A stretch of DNA of 45,183 nucleotides, from NCBI GenBank assembly GCA_026225275.1, contig JAMFSL010000280.1:1-45183 (forward strand), written 5' to 3'. Made by a program: the position numbers and the translations under genes. The notes beneath the pieces are model-generated. The model was not told the DNA's origin. It searched no databases and saw only the letters and a list, made by a program, of their open reading frames with translations. Of this stretch, positions 16,832-25,822 are shown in pieces; positions within the stretch are counted from its first letter, which is position 1; every line of letters starts with the position of its first letter. This stretch comes from Puia dinghuensis. Its GTDB lineage: Bacteria > Bacteroidota > Bacteroidia > Chitinophagales > Chitinophagaceae.

Positions 16832-18022
16832 ATGCGACTACAAAATATTCATATCATAGCGCAAAAGGAGCCAAAAGATCTTTGTCTGGTGGGTGACAGG
16901 ATTGTGGAGGTCGCCAGTGCCGGCAGCCGGCCGGCCGATAAGGAAATTTGTCTTTCCTTTGACGGTGCATTGGTGCTCCCCGGACTGATCAATTCCCACG
17001 ATCATCTCGATTTCGACCTTTTTCCGCCTTTTAGAAGTCAGACGTATGCCAGCTACAAGGAATGGGGAACGGATATCCACGAACGCTACAAGGAGGCTAT
17101 CGCAACCATATTGCAGGTACCCCGCACACTTCGCATCCGTTGGGGGCTTTATAAGAACCTTTTGAGCGGGGTCACATCGGTCGTACACCATGGGGCAAGA
17201 CTGGAAATACCAGGCGACCTCATCTCCGTACTTCAGAACGCGGAATCTTTACACAGCATATCGGGAGAAAAAGGATGGCGGCGAAAGCTGCTACACCCTT
17301 TCCGCAGGGATCGTCCACTGGTCATCCATACGGGGGAGGGAACGACGCCGGCCTGTTCACGGGAGATCGATGCATTGATCGGTTGGAATATCTTCGGGCG
17401 GCCGCTTATCGGTATCCATGGGATCGCCATGAGCAAGCAGCAGGCAGCTTCTTTCCGCGCGTTGGTCTGGTGTCCCGATTCTAACTATTTCCTGTATGAC
17501 AAGACGGCCGATATCCCGGCACTCCTGAACCAGTGCGACATTGTATTCGGTACCGATTCGACACTCACGGCGTCCTGGAATATCTGGGAGCAGCTGCGGC
17601 TGGCCCGGAAATTAAAATGGGTGGAAGACGCCACCCTGTGGGATATGGTTACGGCAGGCCCGGCACGCTTATGGGGGTTGGATAACCATGGTACGATCGG
17701 CGAAGGACAAATGGCAGACCTCGTGGTTGCCGACAGAGCGGCAGGCCCGGTGCTTGCCGACAAAGCGGCCGGCCCGGTAGGCTGGGATGCGGTGTTCGGA
17801 TCGGATCCCGAACATATCCTGCTGGTCATGCATAGCGGAAATATCCGGCTTTTTGATGCGTCTCTCCGGGAACAGCTAAGCGATTATGCTTATCCGCTGG
17901 AAAACTTTTACCCGGTGGTCGTGGGCAGAAGGATCAAATATGTTCAGGGCGACCTGCCAGGCCTGCTGCAGGAAATACAACAGCATCATCCCCATGCTTC
18001 GTTCCCGGTGACGGCGCTGTAA
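16832..18022 (+). CDS. Amidohydrolase-superfamily metal-dependent hydrolase
   Basis: The 396-residue protein has the amidohydrolase metal ligands in order: HDH in LINSHDHLDFD (residues 56-58), HTGEGT, GIHGIAMS and the aspartate of FGTDSTLT. It ends with the beta-sandwich return GTIGEGQMADLVVAD. These enzymes hydrolyse amide, amine or halide bonds in small molecules (the SsnA/TrzA/guanine-deaminase type is closest in pattern). It begins 1 bp after the preceding stop, so it is cotranscribed with the glycan genes, and its end overlaps the convergent aminotransferase by 37 bp. A 27-bp tandem duplication near the C-terminus repeats ADRAAGPV/ADKAAGPV. The substrate is unknown. Confidence 0.85.
   Translation: MRLQNIHIIAQKEPKDLCLVGDRIVEVASAGSRPADKEICLSFDGALVLPGLINSHDHLDFDLFPPFRSQTYASYKEWGTDIHERYKEAIATILQVPRTLRIRWGLYKNLLSGVTSVVHHGARLEIPGDLISVLQNAESLHSISGEKGWRRKLLHPFRRDRPLVIHTGEGTTPACSREIDALIGWNIFGRPLIGIHGIAMSKQQAASFRALVWCPDSNYFLYDKTADIPALLNQCDIVFGTDSTLTASWNIWEQLRLARKLKWVEDATLWDMVTAGPARLWGLDNHGTIGEGQMADLVVADRAAGPVLADKAAGPVGWDAVFGSDPEHILLVMHSGNIRLFDASLREQLSDYAYPLENFYPVVVGRRIKYVQGDLPGLLQEIQQHHPHASFPVTAL
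17729..17782 (+). repeat. 27-bp tandem duplication inside the amidohydrolase gene
   Basis: Units 17729-17755 and 17756-17782 are near copies and encode A-D-R/K-A-A-G-P-V twice. The duplication keeps frame and falls in the loop after MADLVV, outside the catalytic barrel. Confidence 0.75.
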
Positions 18023-19215
18023 GCCTCAATCACAGCAAAAAGAACATGATACACTTCCACATCCGATAATTGCGGGTAGATGGGCAGGGTGATCTCGGTA
18101 GAAAACTTCGCATAGCTCACCGGATAATCCTCGATGGAATAGCCTTTTTCCCGGAAGAGGCTGAGCATGGGCAGCGGAATAAAATGTACGTTGACGGAAA
18201 CACCCCGCGTCTCGATCCGATCGATGATCTCGTCACGTTGGACTTCTGTGATCCCTTTGATGCAGAGAGGAAAGATATGATAGGCGCTTTGGGCCACGGA
18301 AGATTGCAAGGGTGGCAATTGCGCCCAGGAATATTTTTTTAATCCTTCATAATAACGCTCCGCCACTCTTCTCCGCCGCGGCAACAACATGTTGTCGTAC
18401 CCCCTGAGCTGAGCGACGCCGATGGCAGCGCAGACATCCGGCATATTTATCTTCAATCCATCGCTAACGATGTCATATCGCCAGGATTTACCCTGCGCTC
18501 TTTCGAAGGAATCCCGGGTCTGACCATTAAGGCTATTGATCTTCATCCAACGATACACCTCCTGGTTGGAGAAAGGCTCCGGCAGATTCAACCCGATGAC
18601 GCCTCCTTCTGCGGTCGTGATATTCTTCACTGCATGTAAAGAATAGACGACGATATCGGCCTGCAGCCCGGCAGGCCTGTCTTCATAGAGCGCCCCCAGG
18701 GAATGCGCGGCGTCGGTCATCAGTAAGGGCCTGCCAAGGGTACGCTGCAACTGATTGGTAGGAGTGAACAAAGCCTGTGTGGCGGGTTCCAGCAAGATAT
18801 TCCGGATGGATGCATAGTCGCAGGGCCAGCCGGCAAAGTCGACCGGAATGATGGCCTTGGTTCTTGGCGTGAGGGCCTTTCTCAGTGACGAAGGGTCCAT
18901 CGCGAAATCCTCATTTATATCGACCATTACCGGGGTAGCGCCCGCATGAAGAACGACCAGAGCGGTAGCGGCATATGTATAAGCAGGTACGATAACCTCA
19001 TCGCCGGGCCCCACGCCCCACCATTTGAGGACCAGCTGGGCGCCGGAGGTCCAGGAATTCACGCATACACTGGCCGGCAACTGTACGAAATCGTTGAACA
19101 TGGATTCTAACTGCCGGACCTTGGGTCCGGAAGTGATCCAGCCACTCTCGAGGGTGTCGGTCACTTCTTTGATGACGGCCTCATCGATCATCGGCGGGGC
19201 AAAAGGTATCTTCAT
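17986..19215 (-). CDS. DegT/DnrJ/EryC1/StrS family sugar aminotransferase
   Basis: The 409-residue PLP enzyme transfers an amino group, usually from glutamate, to a nucleotide-linked keto-sugar. It has PFAPPMIDE at the N-terminus, SGAQLVLKWWGVGPGDEVIVPAYTYAAT, DAAHSLGALY, and the Schiff-base lysine in SLHAVKNITTAEGG. Its ATG overlaps the stop of the upstream dehydratase by 4 bp (ATGA), so the two are coupled. The pair fits a PglF/PglE-like route to a 4-amino-4,6-dideoxy sugar such as a bacillosamine or QuiNAc4N derivative. No acetyltransferase completing that route is seen in the window. Confidence 0.93.
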   Translation of the reverse strand: MKIPFAPPMIDEAVIKEVTDTLESGWITSGPKVRQLESMFNDFVQLPASVCVNSWTSGAQLVLKWWGVGPGDEVIVPAYTYAATALVVLHAGATPVMVDINEDFAMDPSSLRKALTPRTKAIIPVDFAGWPCDYASIRNILLEPATQALFTPTNQLQRTLGRPLLMTDAAHSLGALYEDRPAGLQADIVVYSLHAVKNITTAEGGVIGLNLPEPFSNQEVYRWMKINSLNGQTRDSFERAQGKSWRYDIVSDGLKINMPDVCAAIGVAQLRGYDNMLLPRRRRVAERYYEGLKKYSWAQLPPLQSSVAQSAYHIFPLCIKGITEVQRDEIIDRIETRGVSVNVHFIPLPMLSLFREKGYSIEDYPVSYAKFSTEITLPIYPQLSDVEVYHVLFAVIEAYSAVTGNEAWG

Positions 19216-20753
19216 AGCTGGTTTTCTTTAAAATCCGGCACCATCGCCGCGATCATTTTTCTGGCGCAAGCCTGCTGGTGCTGCGCCGCTTGCAAAATCA
19301 ACTGCTCCAGCTGACTGGTGAAAACTTCGGTATCAAGGTCCCGGGTGCGGGCTTTCATGATTTTAGAATGATGGGTCGGCATCAGGTGCTCGGACGGATG
19401 GAACAACTCTTCATGGATCTTTTCTCCCTGCCGAAGACCGATAAATTTTATGGCGATCTCCTTTCCGGGGGTATACCCGGCCAGGCGGATCAGTTGGGTG
19501 GCGAGCTCGAGGATCCTGACGGGTTCGCCCATGTTGAAGACGAAGACTTCCCCACCCTGACCCATGACACAAGCTTCGATGACGAGACGGCTCGCTTCGG
19601 GAATGGTCATAAAATAGCGGGTGATCTCGGGATGGGTGATGGTAACAGGTCCACCATTGAGAATTTGCCGGATAAATAACGGCACTACGGAACCCGCAGA
19701 GCCCAGCACGTTCCCGAACCGCGTGGTGATGAACTGTGTACCCCCGGATCTCCGGGACAACGATTGGATATACATCTCCGCAATGCTTTTGGTCGCACCC
19801 ATAATATTGGATGGATTGACGGCCTTGTCGCTGGAGACCATAATGAATTTCCGGACACCCGCACGCACGGCCGCATCCGCCATGATCCGTGTACCCAATA
19901 CATTGGTGAGGATGGCTTCACTCGGAAACGACTCCATAACGGGTACGTGCTTGTAAGCCGCAGCATGAAATACAAAATCCACTGCGTATTGCGTAAACAA
20001 TTTCTCGATCCTTTGTTTGTCCCTTACGGAGCAGACCTCCACGCAAATCTCGATAGGCCGGTCCCTGCTGCGGAGCTCCAATTCAAAATCGAATAGGCCG
20101 GTCTCGGACTGATCGACCAGGATGATCCGGCGCAGGGGATAGTGGAACAGCTGGCGGCATATCTCGCTGCCGATGGAGCCCGCCGCTCCGGAAACAAGCA
20201 CTGTCATTTGATCGAAGCAATGCTCGGCCTCCGCGTTTTGAAACCTGATCTCCTCGCGTTGCAAAAGTGACCCGATGGTGATGGCAGTCAACTCCTCGAC
20301 ATGGAACATCCTGCTTTTCCAGGAACGGTCGGCCGGCGGACCACTCCGCGCATAGAGCTGTTTTACCAGGAGACGGCTTCCTATGCCGATGCTGCAGCTA
20401 AGCGAGGCATTGATCAATGGAAATGCGAAGGGAAGATGCCAAAAACCCATTGGGTCTTTGAACAGGAAGGCGAGCCACCAGACGACGATCAGCACCAGCG
20501 AAAACTTTACGCTTCGCCAGATATCCCTGATGCCGGTATAACGGACAATACTATTATAGGTGCCGAAATAAAAGGCGAGGCCAACTGCTACTCCCGTATT
20601 CAGTAGGAAAGCCGCAGCGGGCGCCGCCCAGCCGGTACAGACGGCAGCTATGTAAAAAGACAGCCATACAATGACCTGCTCGGCCGCAAAGGTTATCCAG
20701 CGGGGAGCCGTTCTTCTGAACAAATGGGTTACTATGGTCTTACTTATCCTCAT
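19212..20753 (-). CDS. FlaA1/PglF-type UDP-sugar 4,6-dehydratase
   Basis: The 513-residue membrane-anchored protein has about four N-terminal transmembrane helices (residues 15-130). An extended SDR domain follows, with NAD loop VLVSGAAGSIGSEICRQL, FHAAAYKHVP, and the active-site segment SSDKAVNPSNIMGATK, where methionine replaces the usual tyrosine as in PglF. It converts a UDP-N-acetylhexosamine to a 4-keto-6-deoxy sugar. It is somewhat shorter than typical 600-residue relatives, mostly in the linker before the SDR domain. The genes on both sides overlap it by 4 bp. Confidence 0.92.
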   Translation of the reverse strand: MRISKTIVTHLFRRTAPRWITFAAEQVIVWLSFYIAAVCTGWAAPAAAFLLNTGVAVGLAFYFGTYNSIVRYTGIRDIWRSVKFSLVLIVVWWLAFLFKDPMGFWHLPFAFPLINASLSCSIGIGSRLLVKQLYARSGPPADRSWKSRMFHVEELTAITIGSLLQREEIRFQNAEAEHCFDQMTVLVSGAAGSIGSEICRQLFHYPLRRIILVDQSETGLFDFELELRSRDRPIEICVEVCSVRDKQRIEKLFTQYAVDFVFHAAAYKHVPVMESFPSEAILTNVLGTRIMADAAVRAGVRKFIMVSSDKAVNPSNIMGATKSIAEMYIQSLSRRSGGTQFITTRFGNVLGSAGSVVPLFIRQILNGGPVTITHPEITRYFMTIPEASRLVIEACVMGQGGEVFVFNMGEPVRILELATQLIRLAGYTPGKEIAIKFIGLRQGEKIHEELFHPSEHLMPTHHSKIMKARTRDLDTEVFTSQLEQLILQAAQHQQACARKMIAAMVPDFKENQL

Positions 20754-21808
20754 CTGAATAATTGCATGACGGATCGCGCATTCTCTTCTAAAGAATGTAG
20801 CAGAACAGGTGTCGTTGCCGGGGGCGCCTCCAGCAGTTTTCGGGTGCCGGCGGTCATCGCGGCCTCATCTTTCACGATCTGCCATTCCGGAACACATATA
20901 TCTTCCGGATCACAGAAACTGATCACCCGCGCTCCCGCATAGAGGGCTTCCAGGCAGACGGTACTGAACCCTTCGCTGGAGGACGGATGTAAAAAGACTT
21001 TGGCCCTTTGCATCAATTGCAGCACCTCCCGATGTGGTATTTCCCCGAGGAAACGGAGATTCGGTTCGAGTCCTAGTTGGATGATCAGGGCCTGTAGACG
21101 CTCTTTCTCCTCCCCTTCACCGCAATGAATCACCCTGAGCTGCGGAAACTGGGATTGCAGGGAAGCCACTACCCGGACCAAGACCTCATATTGTTTCAGC
21201 GGAACGAGCGAACCTACAGCCAGGATGTCGATATCCCTTGTCGCAGTGCCATCTTCTTTGTCGAAGATTCCCACGTCAATGCCATTGGGTATCACAGCTG
21301 CAGGTTTGACGCCATAATTGGCACAAAAGGTCTCCCGGAGATAGTTGGACATGGCGACGAGTTCACGCCCTTTGGGACGGATGAGCCTTACCCATTTGTT
21401 CCCTTTTTGCGCATCCTGACCGGAAACCCAGCAACGATGTTTGATGGAATGAAGAAGACCGAAATAGTGCCCGATCAACGCGCACTCGCCACACCAGAAG
21501 CTAAAGAGGCCGATGACCTTGCGGTCCCGGCGAATGGTCTGTATCTCACGCCAGATATCCCGCCAAAGCAGGAGATGTTTCCAGCGCCCCTTCTGATGCA
21601 TTCCATTGAAACTGATGACGCTGATCTCATTCCATTGATAATGGGAAGCCTGATGCGGATATAAAAAGGCGAGCACCACAATGTCTGTTTCGGGGAACTG
21701 TTTTTTTATCGCCTTTACCAATTGGTGATGCGCGGGCAGCCAATTGCTGTCCGCTTCACTTCCCGGAAAAGCCGGAGTCAGGATCACCAAAGTATCGCGC
21801 TTAGTCAT
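20750..21808 (-). CDS. Family 4-type glycosyltransferase
   Basis: The 352-residue GT-B enzyme has a C-terminal Rossmann domain with DILAVGSLVPLKQYEVLVRV, LRFLGEIPHREVLQLMQRAKVFLHPSSSEGFSTVCLEAL, and the E-x7-E motif (EGFSTVCLE) of GT4 retaining transferases. PNGIDVGIFD marks the domain linker. The N-terminal acceptor domain starts TLVILTPAFPGSE. It overlaps the ABC exporter gene by 8 bp and the dehydratase by 4 bp. The sugar is unknown. Confidence 0.92.
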   Translation of the reverse strand: MTKRDTLVILTPAFPGSEADSNWLPAHHQLVKAIKKQFPETDIVVLAFLYPHQASHYQWNEISVISFNGMHQKGRWKHLLLWRDIWREIQTIRRDRKVIGLFSFWCGECALIGHYFGLLHSIKHRCWVSGQDAQKGNKWVRLIRPKGRELVAMSNYLRETFCANYGVKPAAVIPNGIDVGIFDKEDGTATRDIDILAVGSLVPLKQYEVLVRVVASLQSQFPQLRVIHCGEGEEKERLQALIIQLGLEPNLRFLGEIPHREVLQLMQRAKVFLHPSSSEGFSTVCLEALYAGARVISFCDPEDICVPEWQIVKDEAAMTAGTRKLLEAPPATTPVLLHSLEENARSVMQLFR

Positions 21809-23462
21809 CCGGTGAAATTATTTTATTGCAGTATGACAGGCTTTTCTTGTTATGCGTGATCAGGATCACGATCTTACCCCGACGGGTGAGATCCCTGAAA
21901 CAATGCAGAAGGTCGCATTCGGATGTCTCGTCCAGCTCATTGAAGGGCTCGTCGAGCAAGATGACGTCGGCGTCTCTGTATAACGCCCTGGCGATGGCTA
22001 TTCGCTGTCGTTGCCCCCCACTGATGTTCTTACCGTTCTCATGCACTACTTTTTCCAGTCCCTCCGGAAAGGAATGGATGAGGCCGGTAAGCCCGGCACT
22101 CTGGATCGCCCACTGGAGGCGTTGCCCGTCGGGCTTCCCGGTATCGAGCAGAATGTTACGCAAGAAAGTATCATGGAGGAGAAAAGCCTGTTGTTTTACA
22201 TAGGAGATGCGTTTCCAGTAGCGCCGCCGTGCAGATGTGTCCGCCGCCACGCCGTTGATACAGATCTCGCCGGAAGCAGGCGTCAGGAAACCCAACAGCA
22301 GGTTCAGAATGGTGGTCTTCCCTTTGCCGGATAAACCAGAGATCCCCAGGAAATCTCCCGGCTTTACCTGAAAACTCATGTTGTCGAGAAGCCGCGCTTC
22401 CCCATACTGGAAATTTACCTTTTTGAATTGAATGGACCGGATCTCTTCTTCCTGTTGTAACAGCTGGGTCTCCTGCTTTTGCGTCGCAGACTCGGCCAGG
22501 CTGTTGATGGTAAAGGCATAGGTATTGATTTGTCCGCCAATGCTTAATATTCTGACAATGCCGGGAATGATCTTATAGGCAGCTGCCATGAATACCCCGA
22601 TAGAAATAAAGGAAGTCCCCGCCCCGCTTCCGGACGACCTGTTGACCAGGATGAGTACCATGACACCCAGTAGTGCAAAGGTCTCTATCATCCGATTGGG
22701 GATGCCCTGGACGATTAACTGGTCGGAAATATAGTTATTGAACTTTTTTTGGTAGTCAATATACCGGTTGATAAAAACCTTGTTCTTATGATATAGATTA
22801 CTCTCCACATATCCCGTCAGTGCCTCCTGTAAGTGTTGCAGGGATTTTTCATTTGCGCTCTTTACCTCATCTTTGACGGAACGCCTCCTGACCTTAATGA
22901 AATAAATGATGGCACAAATGGGGGGCAACAAGATCAGGAACAATAGCAGGAACAATCTTGCATTGTAGAAAAGAATTGCTGCCACAGTAAAAAGGATCAG
23001 TGTTGCCTGCGTGATCATCTGCTGGATACCGCCAAGTATGTGCGAGGCGAATTCGGTTGGATCATAGCTTATTTCACGCACATTGACGGACGAATCCACC
23101 TCGATATAGCCCCGATAGGCGCCATCCAGATAGTTTTCCAGCTTCTTCCGGGAAATACGGGTCGCCACTAGCGACAGGTACTTGCATTGCCCCCGATAGA
23201 CCAGAAAACCGATGAAGTTCTTTGCACTGTAGAGAAGAAAAAAGGCAACGACTAACAACAACGGGTTGACACCCGCCAACCACGCAGGCAGAGAGAAAAA
23301 ACCACCCGTCCGCACAGTCGGCTCTGTTAATAACCGGACGAGGAACAGCAGAATGGCCAGGAACGCAATGTCAGCAAGATTAATAACGATATCGAGGAGG
23401 ATCAACAGGCCCATCCTCCTCTTCTCGTCACGCGTCAGTACCGATAATATTTTCCTGATCAT
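21801..23462 (-). CDS. ABC exporter, fused membrane and ATPase domains
   Basis: The 553-residue half-transporter has six transmembrane helices (about 15-320) and a nucleotide-binding domain. It shows Walker A GLSGKGKTT, Q-loop ISYVKQQ, signature NISGGQRQRIAIARAL, Walker B VILLDEP with the following acidic residue replaced (NELDE is next), and H-loop LITHN. The form resembles MsbA/PglK lipid-linked oligosaccharide flippases that act as homodimers. With no Wzx or Wzy seen, it may flip the completed lipid-linked glycan. It starts 22 bp after the DUF5777 gene, with no terminator between them. Confidence 0.92.
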   Translation of the reverse strand: MIRKILSVLTRDEKRRMGLLILLDIVINLADIAFLAILLFLVRLLTEPTVRTGGFFSLPAWLAGVNPLLLVVAFFLLYSAKNFIGFLVYRGQCKYLSLVATRISRKKLENYLDGAYRGYIEVDSSVNVREISYDPTEFASHILGGIQQMITQATLILFTVAAILFYNARLFLLLFLILLPPICAIIYFIKVRRRSVKDEVKSANEKSLQHLQEALTGYVESNLYHKNKVFINRYIDYQKKFNNYISDQLIVQGIPNRMIETFALLGVMVLILVNRSSGSGAGTSFISIGVFMAAAYKIIPGIVRILSIGGQINTYAFTINSLAESATQKQETQLLQQEEEIRSIQFKKVNFQYGEARLLDNMSFQVKPGDFLGISGLSGKGKTTILNLLLGFLTPASGEICINGVAADTSARRRYWKRISYVKQQAFLLHDTFLRNILLDTGKPDGQRLQWAIQSAGLTGLIHSFPEGLEKVVHENGKNISGGQRQRIAIARALYRDADVILLDEPFNELDETSECDLLHCFRDLTRRGKIVILITHNKKSLSYCNKIISPDD

Positions 23463-23484
23463 AGCGGTTGTTCTGTCAACGATT

Positions 23485-24393
23485 TTACTGCGGCTTCAAA
23501 CTTTGTTTCTTCTTCAGATTGAAATTCCGGGAGATGTTGAATCCGAAATAAATGTCCCCCTTGCCCCAGGTACCCGGCGTTTGGGCCAGAAACTGGGTGG
23601 GCAGCATACTCTGCGAATTGCTGAAGACGAGCTGAAAAACATGTCCCCCTGTCTCGATATCCCAACCCAGCGACAGCGAATTGTGCACAGGCGTGGATAC
23701 CACCTGACCAGTTGGCACGATATCGTATTCGGCATCGATGCTCATTCTGTTGGTGAACTTATACCTGCCACCCAACCCCACCGCAAAGACATCATTCTTA
23801 TCGTTCACAGTCGGGACGAGGTTGTAATGCAAATAGGTGGGCGTGACCTGCAAGGACAACGTCCGGCTGAATTTGCGGGCAATCAGCAGTTGGGCCGAGT
23901 AAGCCGTCCTGTATTTTGTATTCAGATACGTTTCCGTAGGCTCCTCCTCTGTAAAATCGGTAACTGTACCCAATACGCTGATGGACACCGGCATTGACGA
24001 ACTCTCTGTTTGTTTCAGCAGCTTGTACTTCAGGTACATGTCGAAAGTCTTCAGATAGGAACTGCGGCCGATGCCTATATCCAGATCGTTGGTAATGCCA
24101 TAATCCAGTCCCAGCCGGAGGGTCGCATTGTCAAGACCGAAAAAATTATAAGACCCGCTGTTCAGCTGGCCAAAACGGTGCTGGATCACGAAATTCAGAT
24201 TGCCGGCCGCGGGCGACTCGACGGTCTGAGTATTGATGATATACTCCGCCTTGAATGTTCCGGTCACATAGGTCTTGCTCTTATGCGCCGACATGGAATC
24301 GTTCAGCATATTCAGCAGATCCTTGTCCTGCGCTCGTAAACTGGTGGCCGAGATGATGCATATAAATACAAAAAATATTTTCCCCTTTGTCAT
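23485..24393 (-). CDS. DUF5777-family outer-membrane beta-barrel protein
   Basis: The 302-residue protein has a signal peptide ending SLRAQ and alternating beta strands with aromatic girdle residues. It contains FVIQHRFGQLNSGSYNFFGLDNATLRLGLDYGITNDLDIGIGRSS, the segment by which I recognise DUF5777. Members are predicted barrels found beside YceI and cytochrome genes in Bacteroidota, as here. The function is unknown. It is the last gene of the sigma-factor/cytochrome run before the ABC exporter. Confidence 0.85.
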   Translation of the reverse strand: MTKGKIFFVFICIISATSLRAQDKDLLNMLNDSMSAHKSKTYVTGTFKAEYIINTQTVESPAAGNLNFVIQHRFGQLNSGSYNFFGLDNATLRLGLDYGITNDLDIGIGRSSYLKTFDMYLKYKLLKQTESSSMPVSISVLGTVTDFTEEEPTETYLNTKYRTAYSAQLLIARKFSRTLSLQVTPTYLHYNLVPTVNDKNDVFAVGLGGRYKFTNRMSIDAEYDIVPTGQVVSTPVHNSLSLGWDIETGGHVFQLVFSNSQSMLPTQFLAQTPGTWGKGDIYFGFNISRNFNLKKKQSLKPQ

Positions 24394-24408
24394 AGCAGAT
24401 ATTTTAAA

Positions 24409-24954
24409 TTATTTGGTACTACAGTCGATATTTACTTTTACGGTCATCTCTTTGTCGATCTTGTCTCGGACAACGCCGGGAATGCTGATATTGAAATCTT
24501 CCGGCTTGACTTTGAATTCCGCAACTCCCAGCAGGTGACCCGCCTTTACTTCTATCGTTCCGGGTACCTCGACGGCCTTCGTCGTATTGTGCAGCGTAAG
24601 GTTGCCTTTGACGACGACTTTATAAACGCCGTCCTTATCGAGTGGAACGTCGCCGGTATACGCTCCGGAAAAGCTGGCCTTGGGGTACTTATCGCTCTCG
24701 ACATAATTCTCATTGAAATGCTCCTGCATCAGCTCTTTCGGGAAAACAAACCCCTTCAGCAGCACGGCAAAAGCGATATTTTTTTTACCCGCATCGATGA
24801 TCGCATAGGCCTGATTGTTCTCAGCCTTGATGTCTTCCATGGCCGTCTTCGAATAGAATCCGACAAAACCATTCCGGGTAGCATAGAGTTGACTGTAGGC
24901 GGTAGCCGGACGGATAAGGGCCACGCAAACGACGGCGGCAATAATGAATTTCAT
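24409..24954 (-). CDS. YceI-family periplasmic protein
   Basis: The 181-residue protein has a signal peptide (cleavage near AYSQ) and a lipocalin-like YceI fold. Recognisable pieces are GFVGFYSKTAMEDIKAENNQAYAIID, then KYPKASFSGAYTGD, NLTLHNTTKAVEVPGTIEV and the final FKVKPEDFNISIPGVVRDKI. YceI proteins bind amphiphilic or polyisoprenoid molecules. It lies between the cytochrome-like and DUF5777 genes with gaps of 18 and 15 bp, so these are one operon. The biological ligand here is unknown. Confidence 0.92.
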   Translation of the reverse strand: MKFIIAAVVCVALIRPATAYSQLYATRNGFVGFYSKTAMEDIKAENNQAYAIIDAGKKNIAFAVLLKGFVFPKELMQEHFNENYVESDKYPKASFSGAYTGDVPLDKDGVYKVVVKGNLTLHNTTKAVEVPGTIEVKAGHLLGVAEFKVKPEDFNISIPGVVRDKIDKEMTVKVNIDCSTK

Positions 24955-24972
24955 ATTGAAAGATTAAGATGT

Positions 24973-25347
24973 TTAATTGTTAAGCGCTCCCTGGTCCACC
25001 CAGGCGACGATGGTATTCACTTCACATGATGGCAGCATCGGCAGTTCAAATGGCATAGGTGTGACATTACCCGTATGTGTAACGGCGCTTTTCAGATCGC
25101 CATTGGCCACATGTGCCTGTAACGTAGCAAAGACGCTCAGGTCGATGCCACTGGAGGCTGCGGAGCCCTGGTGACAGGTGTAGCAGTTGTCCTGGAGGAT
25201 CGGCAATATTTGCTTGGAATAACTGACATTGGTCGTATCGCAGATCGACCCCTCGCTCAGCCGGTCGGCGCTCTCTTTGGCGCAACCGGAAAGATAGAGC
25301 ATGATTCCGCCGGCAACTATCATTGCCAGCACTAACTTTCCCTTCAT
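24973..25347 (-). CDS. c-type cytochrome lipoprotein
   Basis: The 124-residue protein has a lipoprotein signal (lipobox LSGCAK) and one haem-binding motif CYTCH in QDNCYTCHQGSAASSG. The first cysteine-histidine set starts a planctomycete-type cytochrome C-like domain (SYSKQILPILQDNC). The probable distal ligand is the methionine in TPMPFELPMLP. It probably carries electrons in the periplasm. It is cotranscribed with YceI and the OB-fold gene. Confidence 0.88.
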   Translation of the reverse strand: MKGKLVLAMIVAGGIMLYLSGCAKESADRLSEGSICDTTNVSYSKQILPILQDNCYTCHQGSAASSGIDLSVFATLQAHVANGDLKSAVTHTGNVTPMPFELPMLPSCEVNTIVAWVDQGALNN

Positions 25348-25385
25348 AATTGATGTATTTATAAATTTATATTGCGCAGGATTGA

Positions 25386-25802
25386 TTACTTACGCAGAAC
25401 GCAATCAACCAGATTGACATCCATGAGAAATCCGGTACAACGACCTTTGACAGTCACGACATCGCCGCTCTTAGGCTCCTGATCCGGCTTGCTGCCGGCA
25501 AAAAGCTGGCAATTGATCCCGCCCGCTGCCCCCTGTGGTGATAATATCCACACTTCGTTACTTCCGCTGTGCTGGATCTCCGATAACTTGCCGGAGACTT
25601 CAATGACCTTTCCCAGGTATTTCTGATCGGCAGCATGTTCATCGGCCTGGTATTGACTATACAGCGAGTCCGCATTGACGGTAAAATCCGCTGTTACCCC
25701 CGCAGCACTCTGATGCGGCTTGACATAGAGATGATAGGCCCAGGCAAAAGCTGCCAGCAGGAGCAAAGGAATCCCTATCCACAGAATGGTTCTTTTTTTC
25801 AT
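25386..25802 (-). CDS. OB-fold (tRNA_anti-like) membrane-anchored protein
   Basis: The 138-residue protein has one N-terminal transmembrane segment (residues 5-25). An OB-fold domain follows, with YLGKVIEVSGKLSEIQ, EVWILSPQGAAGGINCQLF and GDVVTVKGRCTGFLMDVNLVDC. This matches the tRNA_anti-like domain of exported Bacteroidota proteins that are not involved in tRNA. It lies in the cytochrome/YceI/DUF5777 operon. The role is unknown. Confidence 0.85.
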   Translation of the reverse strand: MKKRTILWIGIPLLLLAAFAWAYHLYVKPHQSAAGVTADFTVNADSLYSQYQADEHAADQKYLGKVIEVSGKLSEIQHSGSNEVWILSPQGAAGGINCQLFAGSKPDQEPKSGDVVTVKGRCTGFLMDVNLVDCVLRK

Positions 25803-25822
25803 AATATTTATCCGTTAAATGA

